A stretch of DNA of 49,533 nucleotides. It comes from a virus. Shown in pieces: positions 30,532 to 39,819 of this stretch. Each line of letters opens with the position of its first letter. Within the stretch, counting starts at the first letter, position 1. The translations under genes and the position numbers were made by a program. The stretch is taken from positions 1 through 49,533 of IMG/VR virus record IMGVR_UViG_3300035698_023389. One strand, written 5' to 3'. The notes beneath the pieces were generated by a model that was not told where the DNA came from, ran no database searches, and saw only the letters and a program-made list of their open reading frames with translations.

Positions 30532-31088
30532 ACTACATCCCTCATTCCAACACTTGAAACTCCTGCTGTGAATATTCCTGTTATTACATAACTAGGTTCT
30601 AAATCAACACTAATGTAAGTTCCAGCTGCTTTCGTTATATTAGCTGTATCGATTGCTGTTTGAAACAAATCCCAATCATCAGGATTTGTAACAGTTACTT
30701 TAACACCTATTTTTAAATCACTTTCAGTAACATCAACAGCACTAGTTGAAACTCCCATAACATTACTAATTGCGGTTCGTATTGCTTCAACGGTTCCACC
30801 ACCTATATTACTTTGCCAATGTGATTTTATTCGAGCTCTAAATTCTACGTCTGTTTCATTGCTCTGTCTTATCAATCTAAACAGCGCACCCAAACCATCC
30901 AAATTAGACCCCGTCGAAGTATCAATCTGTATTTCACTAACCAAATTGGTTTGTTGTGTTTCCTGATCATCCAACTCGTTACCTATACTATTGAATATTT
31001 TATAATTAGTACTTTCACTATGCTTAGCATAAAATGTCGGTAAATTTTCAAGTATTCTTAACGTATTATTTTTTTCTATCATTTTCAT
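30528..31088 (-). CDS. Baseplate wedge protein, gpI-like
   Basis: 186 residues from ATG 31088; GTG 31091 and ATG 31082 are also possible. LENLPTFYAKHSES and a central ESNLDGLGALFRLIRQSNETDVEFRARI segment are typical of gpI/YmfQ-like tail proteins that follow baseplate J. The phrase IDTSTGSNLDGLGALF closely echoes IDTSTGTDLEQLGKLV in the J protein next to it. Confidence 0.65.
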   Translation of the reverse strand: MKMIEKNNTLRILENLPTFYAKHSESTNYKIFNSIGNELDDQETQQTNLVSEIQIDTSTGSNLDGLGALFRLIRQSNETDVEFRARIKSHWQSNIGGGTVEAIRTAISNVMGVSTSAVDVTESDLKIGVKVTVTNPDDWDLFQTAIDTANITKAAGTYISVDLEPSYVITGIFTAGVSSVGMRDVV

Positions 31089-31107
31089 CACTTGTTATGG
31101 AAACATT

Positions 31108-33222
31108 TTATATTTCTGTTATTGTTGTTACATCAGGTTTAGCAATTTCGTCATTTGCTATTGTTATATCAGCAGCAGGTAATGAAACATTAGTATTTTC
31201 AACTCCGACTACTCCCATTATGACATCTATTATTTTTGATATGAAAACATCATTACCGGCTGACAGTGAGTTCAAAAAATTAAAAACAGCTGTTTCTACT
31301 CTAGTTGAAACTTCAGAAAATGTGTATGTTGATAAAACAGATATTTCAGCTGTAACATCAACATCTACATTGGTAGGTGTAGAAATAGCTACTTCTACCC
31401 CTGCGGCTTTAGTATCTTCTACAGCTTCTTCTACATCGATCAAAACTGAGGTAGGTAAAGGATTTTCTACCCCTGTTACAAAAACATTGACATGACCTAA
31501 CCAATTAGATTGGTAATCAACATAGAATGTTGTAGTATCATCAGGCATTGTTCCTGTTACTTGCCATTGTAGTTCAGTAGTTGGAACTCCAAATGTATCG
31601 GTTACTCTAATATAATCTGTACCATACAAAAATGTGTGACCAGCGGATGATGACACAGTGCCAATAACTTCAACGTTAGTTGGACTAGTAACATTATCTA
31701 GATATAATACTTCAAAATCCATCTTGTATTTACTCACTGATGTATCAAAGATGTGTGGTTCACTTGTTCTAGATATTAATGGTGTATCATCAACAGTAGC
31801 GGCGGCTATCCCATTAACTCCAAGGACTGCTTGGCGTATACTCTCTGCAGTACCCTTACCAACTAATTCACTAGCAAATAATATTCTTTCTCTAAGTTCA
31901 ACATCTGTTTCTAAATCACTACCACCACTCATAATTTCAAAATTATTAAGTGTGGTTATATTAGTTATGTTAGTTATTTTATATGTTATTTTCTGTCTAT
32001 TAACATTATATTCATCACCAACTGCTGTTGCTTGGCAATTAATATCTTTGCTTAAAGGTTTATATGTTACAAAATAATCTGTTGCATGATCAGGCAATGA
32101 AGGACCTTGTGGGTCAAACTGTAAAATATCTCCAATATAAAAATCGGTTTCAGAAAAATTTAAAAAATCTATTAGTAAATCCCCTGATGTCAAAACTTGA
32201 GAAGCACTATTAGTGGTCAATACTACTCTCAAATAATTAAGATTTGAAATAGATGGGTTACCATTCTTAGTAGCCGAATTAATATCGAACGCATTATAGT
32301 ACCATTCATCGGTTACATCGACTTCTGTTAAGCCAGTAACGTCAATACTATAAAGATAACTTTGCGACGTAGTACTATTATCACTTAAATAAAAATCTAT
32401 TTTACTTAGCCTATCATAACTAGTACTGTTTAATCTTATAAAAGGAACAAAATCTTTACTTGACCCGGATAATCTACTAGGAAAATTAACTTCATAATAA
32501 ACATTATCGCTAGTACTAATGGTTTTACCTAAAGCAATACTGGATGAAGATTCAACATAAATAGGTGAAGTAGCTATAGTGGTTGCTCCAACACCAGAAG
32601 TCCAACCAACCAAATCATCACAATCATCTACCATAGTAACACTATCAACATCGATTATATTACCTGTCCATGATGTTTGAACTACGAAAGATGTTATTGG
32701 ACTAGTAACTCCAGATATTAAACCACTAATAGCAATATTACTAGTGTCACCCAAAGTTCTTTCTACCATTCTGTAATTTGTAACACCATCATAAAATTCA
32801 TGAGATTCATCAACATTCTCAGCGCTAAAAGTAGTATTGGCTATAGTTGTAAAACGAAGTTGATCCTCCCCAGTTATGGGTTGAGTGGCAACAGCGCTAT
32901 TAGCGGAAATAGTAAAATCAGCACTAGCAACAGTATTCCTAATAAATGTTACTAGTCCTTCTGCTTGAGTACCTGTTTTACGAGTGATACCTACCAATTT
33001 ACCTAACTGTTCTAAATCAGTACCAGTAGATGTATCTATTCTGGTACCAGCGTAAATTTCATCTAAAGAATCATATAAATTTTTTATTTCTAATGATACT
33101 GATTCAACATAATTTCTAAGAACACTACCAATATTAGCGTCATTAACAGTAGAAACATTATCTAAAATGCTAAGTAAAATATCATTAGTGATATCGTCTT
33201 GTGATTTTGTGGTGTATGTCAT
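31108..33222 (-). CDS. Baseplate J-like protein
   Basis: 704 residues. The N-terminus has RIDTSTGTDLEQLGKLVGITRKTGTQAEG and the GxVTFxR pattern of baseplate J. The C-terminal half has SGGSDLETDVELRERILFASELVGKGTAESIRQAVLGVNGIAAATV, the classic J signature. At 704 residues it is longer than typical J proteins (300-500); an inserted beta domain at about residues 200-370 accounts for the excess. Forms the baseplate wedge with gp25 and gpI neighbours. Confidence 0.85.
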   Translation of the reverse strand: MTYTTKSQDDITNDILLSILDNVSTVNDANIGSVLRNYVESVSLEIKNLYDSLDEIYAGTRIDTSTGTDLEQLGKLVGITRKTGTQAEGLVTFIRNTVASADFTISANSAVATQPITGEDQLRFTTIANTTFSAENVDESHEFYDGVTNYRMVERTLGDTSNIAISGLISGVTSPITSFVVQTSWTGNIIDVDSVTMVDDCDDLVGWTSGVGATTIATSPIYVESSSSIALGKTISTSDNVYYEVNFPSRLSGSSKDFVPFIRLNSTSYDRLSKIDFYLSDNSTTSQSYLYSIDVTGLTEVDVTDEWYYNAFDINSATKNGNPSISNLNYLRVVLTTNSASQVLTSGDLLIDFLNFSETDFYIGDILQFDPQGPSLPDHATDYFVTYKPLSKDINCQATAVGDEYNVNRQKITYKITNITNITTLNNFEIMSGGSDLETDVELRERILFASELVGKGTAESIRQAVLGVNGIAAATVDDTPLISRTSEPHIFDTSVSKYKMDFEVLYLDNVTSPTNVEVIGTVSSSAGHTFLYGTDYIRVTDTFGVPTTELQWQVTGTMPDDTTTFYVDYQSNWLGHVNVFVTGVENPLPTSVLIDVEEAVEDTKAAGVEVAISTPTNVDVDVTAEISVLSTYTFSEVSTRVETAVFNFLNSLSAGNDVFISKIIDVIMGVVGVENTNVSLPAADITIANDEIAKPDVTTITEI

Positions 33223-33235
33223 ATTATATTCCTCT

Positions 33236-33643
33236 TTACGCCAAAAATATTGGGTATATTAAATTTAGTTCTGTTTGTGTTCCAATTGGAACCACGGTAA
33301 TTGATACTTCTATTTTTGTTCTATCATTAATATCAGGATAAAATGTATTAATATTTTTTATTCCATTCTCTTTTATTCTAGGTTCTTGTAACAACGTTTT
33401 TCTAACTGATTGTCTAATAGTTGCTAATGTTACTGCAGTGCTTTTTGCACCAATGTTATTACTGAGTTCACTGCCGTAATTAGTGTACAAAACCATTTCT
33501 CCTAAAACAGTATCTAATCTATTAGATATTGCTTGTCTTAAATTATCTGTGCTTTCAATTATTTTAAATTCATCTTGTGGTGTTAACTTAATATCGCCAT
33601 CACCATTCAAAAATATGTCCGCTCCATATAAAGTATCTGTCAT
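33236..33643 (-). CDS. gp25-like baseplate wedge protein
   Basis: 135 residues. GADIFLNGDGDIKLTPQDEFKIIESTDNLRQAISNRLDTVLGEMVLYTNYGSEL matches the gpW/gp25 family (DUF2634), including the lysozyme-like fold opening and the conserved YG. Located between spike and J genes, as in other contractile-tail operons. Confidence 0.8.
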   Translation of the reverse strand: MTDTLYGADIFLNGDGDIKLTPQDEFKIIESTDNLRQAISNRLDTVLGEMVLYTNYGSELSNNIGAKSTAVTLATIRQSVRKTLLQEPRIKENGIKNINTFYPDINDRTKIEVSITVVPIGTQTELNLIYPIFLA

Positions 33644-34203
33644 TCTGAAGTCACCTTATCACTACCACTAGTTATTGTACCAGCGTACGTGCCAGTTGAA
33701 CTACCAGCGGTAACATTTACTGATACTGTATCTCCGACTCTGGCAATAGCAGCACCATCTTTACCAGCTAGTTTAATACTATCACTTTGTATTAAAATAT
33801 TACCATCAATATCCATAAAAATATAACTTCCTTTTGTATTACCAATTATTAATGTTTCTCCTTCTTTTATTCGGGGTATTAAATCTGTTTCAATTAATCT
33901 TCCATTATTAGGAGTAAATAAACTAGATAAAATGATTGGTTGTTTAGGACTTATATACCCAACTAATACCATATCATTAACTTTTGGCAATTTTATTATA
34001 CCATTTAAATTACCTAATCCAATACCTGAAATTTGAACATTATCATATTGTAATCTTCCAAACCAATAATTTCTAATATTAGCAGTAAATGTTTCTGGAA
34101 AAACTTCTGTAACAATAAAAATATCTAAGACTTTTCTCTTATCTAATTCCTGTGTAATTATTTTTTTAATCACACTACCAATATTTTTTATTCCACTTAT
34201 CAT
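33640..34203 (-). CDS. Baseplate spike protein, gpV-like
   Basis: 187 residues. The middle has an OB-fold stretch (LGNLNGIIKLPKVNDMVLVGYISPKQPIILSSLF) typical of gpV/gp5 N-domains. The C-terminal part (GSYIFMDIDGNILIQSDSIKLAG) begins the beta-helix spike, and AAIARVGDTV looks like the PAAR-type tip motif. It punctures the host envelope. Stop overlaps the gp25 start. Confidence 0.75.
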   Translation of the reverse strand: MISGIKNIGSVIKKIITQELDKRKVLDIFIVTEVFPETFTANIRNYWFGRLQYDNVQISGIGLGNLNGIIKLPKVNDMVLVGYISPKQPIILSSLFTPNNGRLIETDLIPRIKEGETLIIGNTKGSYIFMDIDGNILIQSDSIKLAGKDGAAIARVGDTVSVNVTAGSSTGTYAGTITSGSDKVTSE

Positions 34204-34205
34204 TT

Positions 34206-35450
34206 TTATGTCGTGCTAAAACTATTCCAATTAGCAATATCTGTTACTTTATCTCTAATTTCTAAAATATCTAAATCTGTTATACCAGTTTTACTAACTA
34301 TTAATGCTTCAGGTTGCGTAGCCAAAACACTTCTCCAAGCAGTTATTGTCATGTGAGTAGCACCTTTACTTATATCAAATGTAAAACTTTTAATCTGCAT
34401 AGCTTGATCCGAATAAATTTCACCATCTTGTACTGTTATAAAATCACCAACATTTATCTCAGGTTTAAAAATAGTCTGAAATGTTATTACATTATTACGC
34501 ATCAATTCTAATAAAACATTTTTAGCTTCTAGTTCTAATTCATCTAAACTAGTTATATTAAGACGAAAAATCGTGATTTTATTATATATATGTTCATCAT
34601 CAGTACTAATATCTAATGTACCACCTTTAAGTGCTATTCCGGTTGGGTCAATAGCATACCCAATATCCCCATACCCAACACATTCTACCATACTAACATC
34701 ACCAGTTATGTCACCATAATCTATATTGAACATATTATATCCTAACACAAATTCCCACGCTGGTACTTGGTCAATAGTAAAATAGTATAATGGATCAAAA
34801 ATATTAACTATTCCATTACCTTGTTGGTGTATTCTTACACCAAAATCATCTTTAACAGATGCATAAATTTCTTTTAAATCATTTGAATTGGCCCATCTAA
34901 CAATTAACTTACCTGCTTCTTCACTGAGGTTTCTTTCAACTTTCGTTAAATCAATAAAATTGGCAGTACCACTTTGTTGAATAGTAAAATCAAAATATTC
35001 TGTTCCAGGTACCCCACTCAATTCTTTACCAAAAATAGGCTTAAACTCATTAGCTACAAAAGACAGCGTACCAATACAATTTATACTATAATTATAATCG
35101 GTTTTTGCTCTTGAAGGAATAGCTGTTTCAACAACACCTTCAAAAACTTGTACTAATTTACCTTCGTTATACAAATCAATGGCCGAATCTTCATTAGTAT
35201 CAAAAGTTTGTGCGAACAACCTTATAAACGTCCACTTCTTAATAATAGATTTAAACTGTATTTCGATAGAACCTTCATTAAATTCTTCATTACGTTTATC
35301 TATGTAAGGTAATGTAAAACTTAATGTCCCAGATAAATCATCCATATCAAAACTGCCACTAATATTATCTGCTCTATCAGTAACAATCTCAGTTTGACTA
35401 GCTACATAATTACTATTCCCAATAACGATAACCTGTTTTATAGTTGTCAT
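34206..35450 (-). CDS. Baseplate hub protein, gpD/gp44-like
   Basis: 414 residues between spike and a small tail protein, as the hub usually is. DDLSGTLSFTLPYIDKR and GVVETAIPSRAKTDYNYSINCIG fit the first barrel of gp27/gpD hubs; DISTDDEHIYNKITIFRLN and INVGDFITVQDGEIYSDQAMQIKSFTFDISKGATHMTITAW fit the later barrels. It links tail tube to spike. Confidence 0.7.
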   Translation of the reverse strand: MTTIKQVIVIGNSNYVASQTEIVTDRADNISGSFDMDDLSGTLSFTLPYIDKRNEEFNEGSIEIQFKSIIKKWTFIRLFAQTFDTNEDSAIDLYNEGKLVQVFEGVVETAIPSRAKTDYNYSINCIGTLSFVANEFKPIFGKELSGVPGTEYFDFTIQQSGTANFIDLTKVERNLSEEAGKLIVRWANSNDLKEIYASVKDDFGVRIHQQGNGIVNIFDPLYYFTIDQVPAWEFVLGYNMFNIDYGDITGDVSMVECVGYGDIGYAIDPTGIALKGGTLDISTDDEHIYNKITIFRLNITSLDELELEAKNVLLELMRNNVITFQTIFKPEINVGDFITVQDGEIYSDQAMQIKSFTFDISKGATHMTITAWRSVLATQPEALIVSKTGITDLDILEIRDKVTDIANWNSFSTT

Positions 35451-35957
35451 TTATGAAGCACCAATATTCTTTCTTAAAACAGCTGCTTCTATAGAAGCTC
35501 TAACAGCTTCAGAACCGACCAAGTTAATTGAATTTCTTTTAATATTTACTTGTCTATGTTCCTGAAAAGTCATTGTAAAACCTACATATTTCCTTTGTCC
35601 TTCAGCTTTAGTCCAAAGAAATTCAGTAACAATATATTCACCAGTTTTATTGGTAGGCAAACTGCCTTCAACTACTACTGGGTAACCAAAATCTTTTACA
35701 TCCTGCAATTCACTAGCTCTATTATTAACATCATCCTGTACTGTTTCTATTGATGCAGGGAACTTAAATTTACTTAATATCTTTCCACCAACAGACAACG
35801 ATTCATTTAACCTGCCAGTGTTTATTATGATACCACCATTACTACCAGGACTTTCATACACAACAGTAGCTAATGAACCACCACCTGATAATGATTGTGG
35901 TATATGAATTTCGATTTTATCGGAAAAGAACCGACTAGTTAAAAAATACTTTCCCAT
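35451..35957 (-). CDS. Tail protein between tape measure and hub
   Basis: 168 residues. Position after the tape measure corresponds to LysM-containing or gp48/gp53-type proteins that cap the tube at the baseplate. The end (EYIVTEFLWTKAEGQRKYVGFTMTFQEHRQVNI) resembles tube-initiator folds. No LysM domain is seen. Confidence 0.6.
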   Translation of the reverse strand: MGKYFLTSRFFSDKIEIHIPQSLSGGGSLATVVYESPGSNGGIIINTGRLNESLSVGGKILSKFKFPASIETVQDDVNNRASELQDVKDFGYPVVVEGSLPTNKTGEYIVTEFLWTKAEGQRKYVGFTMTFQEHRQVNIKRNSINLVGSEAVRASIEAAVLRKNIGAS

Positions 35958-35958
35958 T

Positions 35959-37083
35959 TTATAGACCTATTTTACTATTTTGTGCAATTTTACCGCTTAT
36001 CATATCTGAAATGGTATTGGCATTTGTACCATCTAAACTTTGGGTATTAATTGTGGTTGAAGTATTATTAGTTACACTATTACTATTACCCCCACCAGAT
36101 GATGCTGGAGTTGGTATAGCACCAGCCTCAGGGTTTCTAATATGGAGAGCCTTAGCTATTACCGGGTGTTCCTCAGCTTTTTTATTAATAAAATCAAAAG
36201 CCTGAATAATCTTTTCTATTATAGCATTAATAACTTTAAATATGGTATTTAAAACAACAAAAATTCCTTTGAATATGGTTCCTATTGCTTTGAATAATCC
36301 CATCTTATTCAATAATTTAATTATGGCTCCAGTCAATTTAAAAATTAAACTTATAAAACTGAAAATATTTTTTATTAAACTAGCTATTCCAGCAGCTGCT
36401 TCTCCTTTTGTACCGAAACCTTCACCAATACTTTTCATTGCATCCTGTACAATAACAAATAATTGCATAAAAGAATCTACAACCCCACCAATAATATTCT
36501 TAAAACCTTCAGTTCCACCTAAAGCCATACCAATAGCATCAACAAATGCCATCATATTATCAACACCTTTAATTATAAATTTTACAAAAAAATCCGTTAA
36601 GGGTTTTAGAACTGGATCTAAAGCTCGTACCAAATTAAAAAACTTTTTCATCATTTGACTAAATGATTGAGTTATTTTACCCATTACCTGAAAAAATCCT
36701 GTTTTTAATCCACCAATATTAAAGTCAAACGCCTTTTTACCAATAGCAGATATAGCAGTTAACGCTGTTAGAATTATACCTATACCAGCACCTTTTAACG
36801 CTAGACCAAAAGACTTAGCACCTTTTACTAAAACTGGCCACGGGTTATTTACTTTAGATAATAATATTTGTGCATTCATTTTTTTCTGAGTTAACCAAAT
36901 ACTAGCACTCCCACTGCCCTGTTTTTTTAACGTATCAATCAATTTATCATTAGCTTTAATTGCCTTTTCAACAGCTACAGTGTGGGTATTTCTAGAACTA
37001 GTTAATTTATCGAGCCATCTTGGAGCGGCGATCAATTTATCGAAACCTTTAACATCCAAATTTATTTTAAAATTATCTACCAT
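35959..37083 (-). CDS. Tape measure protein (short)
   Basis: 374 residues: a helical N-terminus, several hydrophobic segments (ALKGAGIGIILTALTAISAIG, IASLIKNIFSFISLIFKLTGAIIKLL, IGTIFKGIFVVLNTIFKVINAII) and a Ser/Asn/Gly-rich C-terminus. Placement directly after the tail-assembly chaperone fits. At about 1.5 angstrom per residue the tail would be near 55 nm, short for a myovirus. Confidence 0.75.
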   Translation of the reverse strand: MVDNFKINLDVKGFDKLIAAPRWLDKLTSSRNTHTVAVEKAIKANDKLIDTLKKQGSGSASIWLTQKKMNAQILLSKVNNPWPVLVKGAKSFGLALKGAGIGIILTALTAISAIGKKAFDFNIGGLKTGFFQVMGKITQSFSQMMKKFFNLVRALDPVLKPLTDFFVKFIIKGVDNMMAFVDAIGMALGGTEGFKNIIGGVVDSFMQLFVIVQDAMKSIGEGFGTKGEAAAGIASLIKNIFSFISLIFKLTGAIIKLLNKMGLFKAIGTIFKGIFVVLNTIFKVINAIIEKIIQAFDFINKKAEEHPVIAKALHIRNPEAGAIPTPASSGGGNSNSVTNNTSTTINTQSLDGTNANTISDMISGKIAQNSKIGL

Positions 37084-37084
37084 T

Positions 37085-37569
37085 TTATGTTTTATTTTCC
37101 GCTGATTCTTTTACAATATCAAGATAAACTTTAATAGCACAATACTGATCTGTTAACTTACTTATTTTCCACTTTCTAATTTCATGGAGAGGCAGTTTTA
37201 ATTCGTAACTAACACAAGCACACATAAGTTCATGCCCGTTAGTATTTAATCGTTCTCTCCATTCTGAAAAAGTTCTTCTATATCTTCAACACCATACAAT
37301 ATTTGTATACCTTGCATTAATTTCGTTGTTGAAGAACCTTTAAACTTACCAACATTAGCTTCTCCAATTTTCTTTGGTTCTCCATCAATAGCAACAATAC
37401 TTAAAGCAAGAATCCCGTGTGTTTCTTGTCCTTTACAACGTTTTTTCATTGCAGATAAATCATCTAATGTAGCATCTTCAAGTTCGAATGAACCATCTTT
37501 TGTAAAAATTTTTACATTACCATTATTTAATTCCTCAATGTATGAAGGAATATTAGTTTTTTCTGTCAT
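37085..37569 (-). CDS. Tail-assembly chaperone, -1 frameshift fusion
   Basis: The chaperone frame from 37569 ends at 37246, but a -1 shift on CTTTTTC (37272 to 37266) carries translation into a second open frame of about 60 codons ending at 37085-37087 (SEWRERLNTNGHELMCACVSYELKLPLHEIRKWKISKL...). The joined protein is 161 residues. The second frame has no good start of its own. This is the arrangement of lambda G/GT and related chaperones, and it lies in the expected place between tube and tape measure. Confidence 0.7.
37246..37569 (-). CDS. Tail-assembly chaperone, short form
   Basis: 107 residues. NVKIFTKDGSFELEDATLDDLSAMKKRC and LMQGIQILYGVEDIEELF fit the helical N-terminal domain of tail-assembly chaperones. 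It would bind the tape measure and recruit tube subunits. The start overlaps the previous gene's stop (ATGA). See the longer frameshift product at 37085-37569. Confidence 0.7.
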   Translation of the reverse strand: MTEKTNIPSYIEELNNGNVKIFTKDGSFELEDATLDDLSAMKKRCKGQETHGILALSIVAIDGEPKKIGEANVGKFKGSSTTKLMQGIQILYGVEDIEELFQNGEND

Positions 37570-37772
37570 TCTATTACCTCTCGTTTTTTGACATTAATTT
37601 TAGTTGTATCAATAATAGTCAACAACTCAGTTCTAGCAGTATACTTTATATCAAGGTTATTACTACTAGGTACATACTTTAACCAATCTCCTTTAATAAA
37701 CTCAGTCATACCTATTTTAGCAATGAACTTAGTTTTATCTTTGGAAATTACGATATTTGTTTCTATTTTCAT
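37566..37772 (-). CDS. Small tail-region protein (68 aa)
   Basis: Lies between tube and chaperone genes. Beta-type sequence (KIETNIVISKDKTKFIAKIGMTEFIKGDWLKYV), no recognised motif. Its stop overlaps the chaperone start. It may be a tube cofactor. Confidence 0.55.
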   Translation of the reverse strand: MKIETNIVISKDKTKFIAKIGMTEFIKGDWLKYVPSSNNLDIKYTARTELLTIIDTTKINVKKREVIE

Positions 37773-37797
37773 TTTTAATTGCCACTTATTGGCCCAA

Positions 37798-38205
37798 TCA
37801 TTTAAAACTCAATCCTGTAGCTTTCCAAGGTAATGGATTTTTTGAATGACCATCTGTGGTTAACTCACTAATTTCAAACCCATCAAATTTTAACCCAGTG
37901 ACAGTGATGTTTCGTATAGGAGTTTTTTTAGTTTGAACTGCTGTCATAGTAAATTCAGGCCATAAGCCATCACCATCCATTGGACATATATCTTTTAATA
38001 TATCAACATCTAAAAAAGCTTTAGTAACGGTTCCACTAATATGTTTTTTACCATCAGTTATTTCAACCGCAAAATAATTGTCTGCCTCAAAAGCTTCTTC
38101 ATTATCTGCAGTGACAATAAATGTGCCTTCTTCGGCTCCACCTATTCTATTAGCACCCAAATAGAATGCCATATCTTTAATACTAATTCTTTGTGAAATA
38201 GCCAT
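37798..38205 (-). CDS. Tail tube protein
   Basis: 135 residues directly downstream of the sheath gene. MAFYLGANRIGGAEEGTFIVTADNEEAFEADNYFAVEITDGKKHISGTV and the later TPIRNITVTGLKFDGFEISELTTDGHS are consistent with the single beta-barrel fold of tail tube subunits. Polymerises inside the sheath to form the DNA channel. Confidence 0.7.
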   Translation of the reverse strand: MAISQRISIKDMAFYLGANRIGGAEEGTFIVTADNEEAFEADNYFAVEITDGKKHISGTVTKAFLDVDILKDICPMDGDGLWPEFTMTAVQTKKTPIRNITVTGLKFDGFEISELTTDGHSKNPLPWKATGLSFK

Positions 38206-38245
38206 TTTTATTTATACCTCGTTATCATTAATAAAAAATAAAAAA

Positions 38246-39667
38246 TTAAGAGTTTTCAAGAGTCAACGTGACTTCAATGAAATTAATTGCAAACGTTGGC
38301 AATATACTCATAGTAACAGTTATTGTATCAGGACTAGTTGCAACTTCAACCTCAGTTGCTTGGTAACTAGCGATTATTTCTTCTCGCTTATCACCTTCCA
38401 ATATACCATCAATGTTCTTAGCAATAACCGTTCGTACTCTCTCAAGATTAGGTTGCCCAATGTACCCATTCAAAAGGGTAATAACCTGAGCTTGTACATA
38501 ATCAACTATTGATACAATATTCTCTTCATAATAAACAGATGTTACATCCGCATGTCGAGTAACGGCTCTAGATGCCATTAAACTACCACCAATTTTTGTA
38601 ATAGGAACAATCCTACTATTCAATAATTGGTTCTGTTCACTGTTATTATAGAACTCTGTACCAGCAGATTCCAATATACTAAGACCAACAACAGAAATTA
38701 CCTTGTGAGTAGCAGATATTTCAGGCCAATTCTTGGCAATAATACCACCGTATGCACACGCCAAATATGACCCATCCAGAATCTGTTCACTACCAGTTAT
38801 TCTATGAGTAGTTTTAACATTAGGTGAAACAATACTTAATCGCATACCACTAGCGGTTCTAGCTTGAGCCGTAGCAATAGTTTCATCTTTAGCAATACCA
38901 CTTACAAACTGTGAAAATTTATCTTCACTAGAAGCTCTAGTATTCAACTTACCGACAACAGTTGTATGAAACGAATCCTCAGAATTACCTGGAATACACA
39001 GGAGATCAAAATCTTCGTTATTTAACTGGTTATCAATAGCTGTAGTCCAATCACTAGCAACCAAAGTATTCTCTCCATTATCACCACCAGTTAAATTGGT
39101 TTGTGATAATGTATCTACTAAATAAGTATTTTCATCCAAGTTAGCAGCAACTAAATTAGACTGTGCATTTAATGCAGTAACAATATCTGTATTGGATGTG
39201 TACCCAACACCACTATTACTGTATGTTTCAATGTTAACACCATCAGATACTTCTAAATCTATTCTAGCAGCATTAACGGAATTAGCGGTTATTGTAACTG
39301 CAACATTATCTCCATAAGTACCGGAATATTTACCTAATACAGTAATAACATCTGTTGAACCTGCTTGTAATACTAATGTTGAACTAGTTGCATCTCCATC
39401 ATGTATTCTAACACATTTTATTTCTGATGCCCCATTACTAAATGCTAAATCCAAACCTTTTATCATTGTTAATGAACTATCTGACCCTTCATTTATATCA
39501 TCTTTAAAATTACCAATTCCTTGACTCAAATTATCCACACTAGTAACTGTGTTCATAGGTCCCCATTGAGCAGTTCCTATCATAGCTATGATACCAGGAC
39601 CTGAAGGAGCTGTGAGATTTAATGCGGATTGAACTTCAATATTTACTTTTGGCCGTAACGCTGCCAT
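38246..39667 (-). CDS. Contractile tail sheath protein
   Basis: 473 residues. The N-terminus ALRPKVNIEVQSALNLTAPSGPGIIAMIGTAQWGPMNT is a classic sheath opening, and the C-terminal domain has GSLMASRAVTRHADVTSVYYEENIVSIVDYVQAQV and NIDGILEGDKREEIIASY. This identifies the virus as having a contractile tail. SD-like GGTGATTAACA lies just before the start. Confidence 0.85.
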   Translation of the reverse strand: MAALRPKVNIEVQSALNLTAPSGPGIIAMIGTAQWGPMNTVTSVDNLSQGIGNFKDDINEGSDSSLTMIKGLDLAFSNGASEIKCVRIHDGDATSSTLVLQAGSTDVITVLGKYSGTYGDNVAVTITANSVNAARIDLEVSDGVNIETYSNSGVGYTSNTDIVTALNAQSNLVAANLDENTYLVDTLSQTNLTGGDNGENTLVASDWTTAIDNQLNNEDFDLLCIPGNSEDSFHTTVVGKLNTRASSEDKFSQFVSGIAKDETIATAQARTASGMRLSIVSPNVKTTHRITGSEQILDGSYLACAYGGIIAKNWPEISATHKVISVVGLSILESAGTEFYNNSEQNQLLNSRIVPITKIGGSLMASRAVTRHADVTSVYYEENIVSIVDYVQAQVITLLNGYIGQPNLERVRTVIAKNIDGILEGDKREEIIASYQATEVEVATSPDTITVTMSILPTFAINFIEVTLTLENS

Positions 39668-39669
39668 TG

Positions 39670-39807
39670 TTAATCACCTCGATATACACTATTTTTAATT
39701 TTTTCATATTCGTTTTTTGTAACTAATTGACTATCCCAATAAAGAAATAAATGTATATCTATCCCTTCCTGTTTAGCCCATTCAGTTGCTTTCATCTTAT
39801 TAGTCAT
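39670..39807 (-). CDS. Small hypothetical protein in tail operon (45 aa)
   Basis: ATG at 39807 follows AAGGTGAAATTAAT. Contains TEWAKQEGIDIHLFLYWDSQLVTKNEYEKI, a compact helix-turn-helix-like piece. It sits between the terminator-like protein and the sheath gene. No family recognised. Confidence 0.55.
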   Translation of the reverse strand: MTNKMKATEWAKQEGIDIHLFLYWDSQLVTKNEYEKIKNSVYRGD

Positions 39808-39819
39808 ATTAATTTCACC

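Noticed and set aside
31034-31495. 153-aa + strand reading frame
   Set aside because: It is the complement of the baseplate J gene; low-complexity Ser/Thr/Val composition and no ribosome site.
36242-36658. 138-aa + strand reading frame
   Set aside because: Antisense shadow of the tape measure gene; its Pro/Ile/Asn-rich sequence mirrors hydrophobic codons on the other strand.
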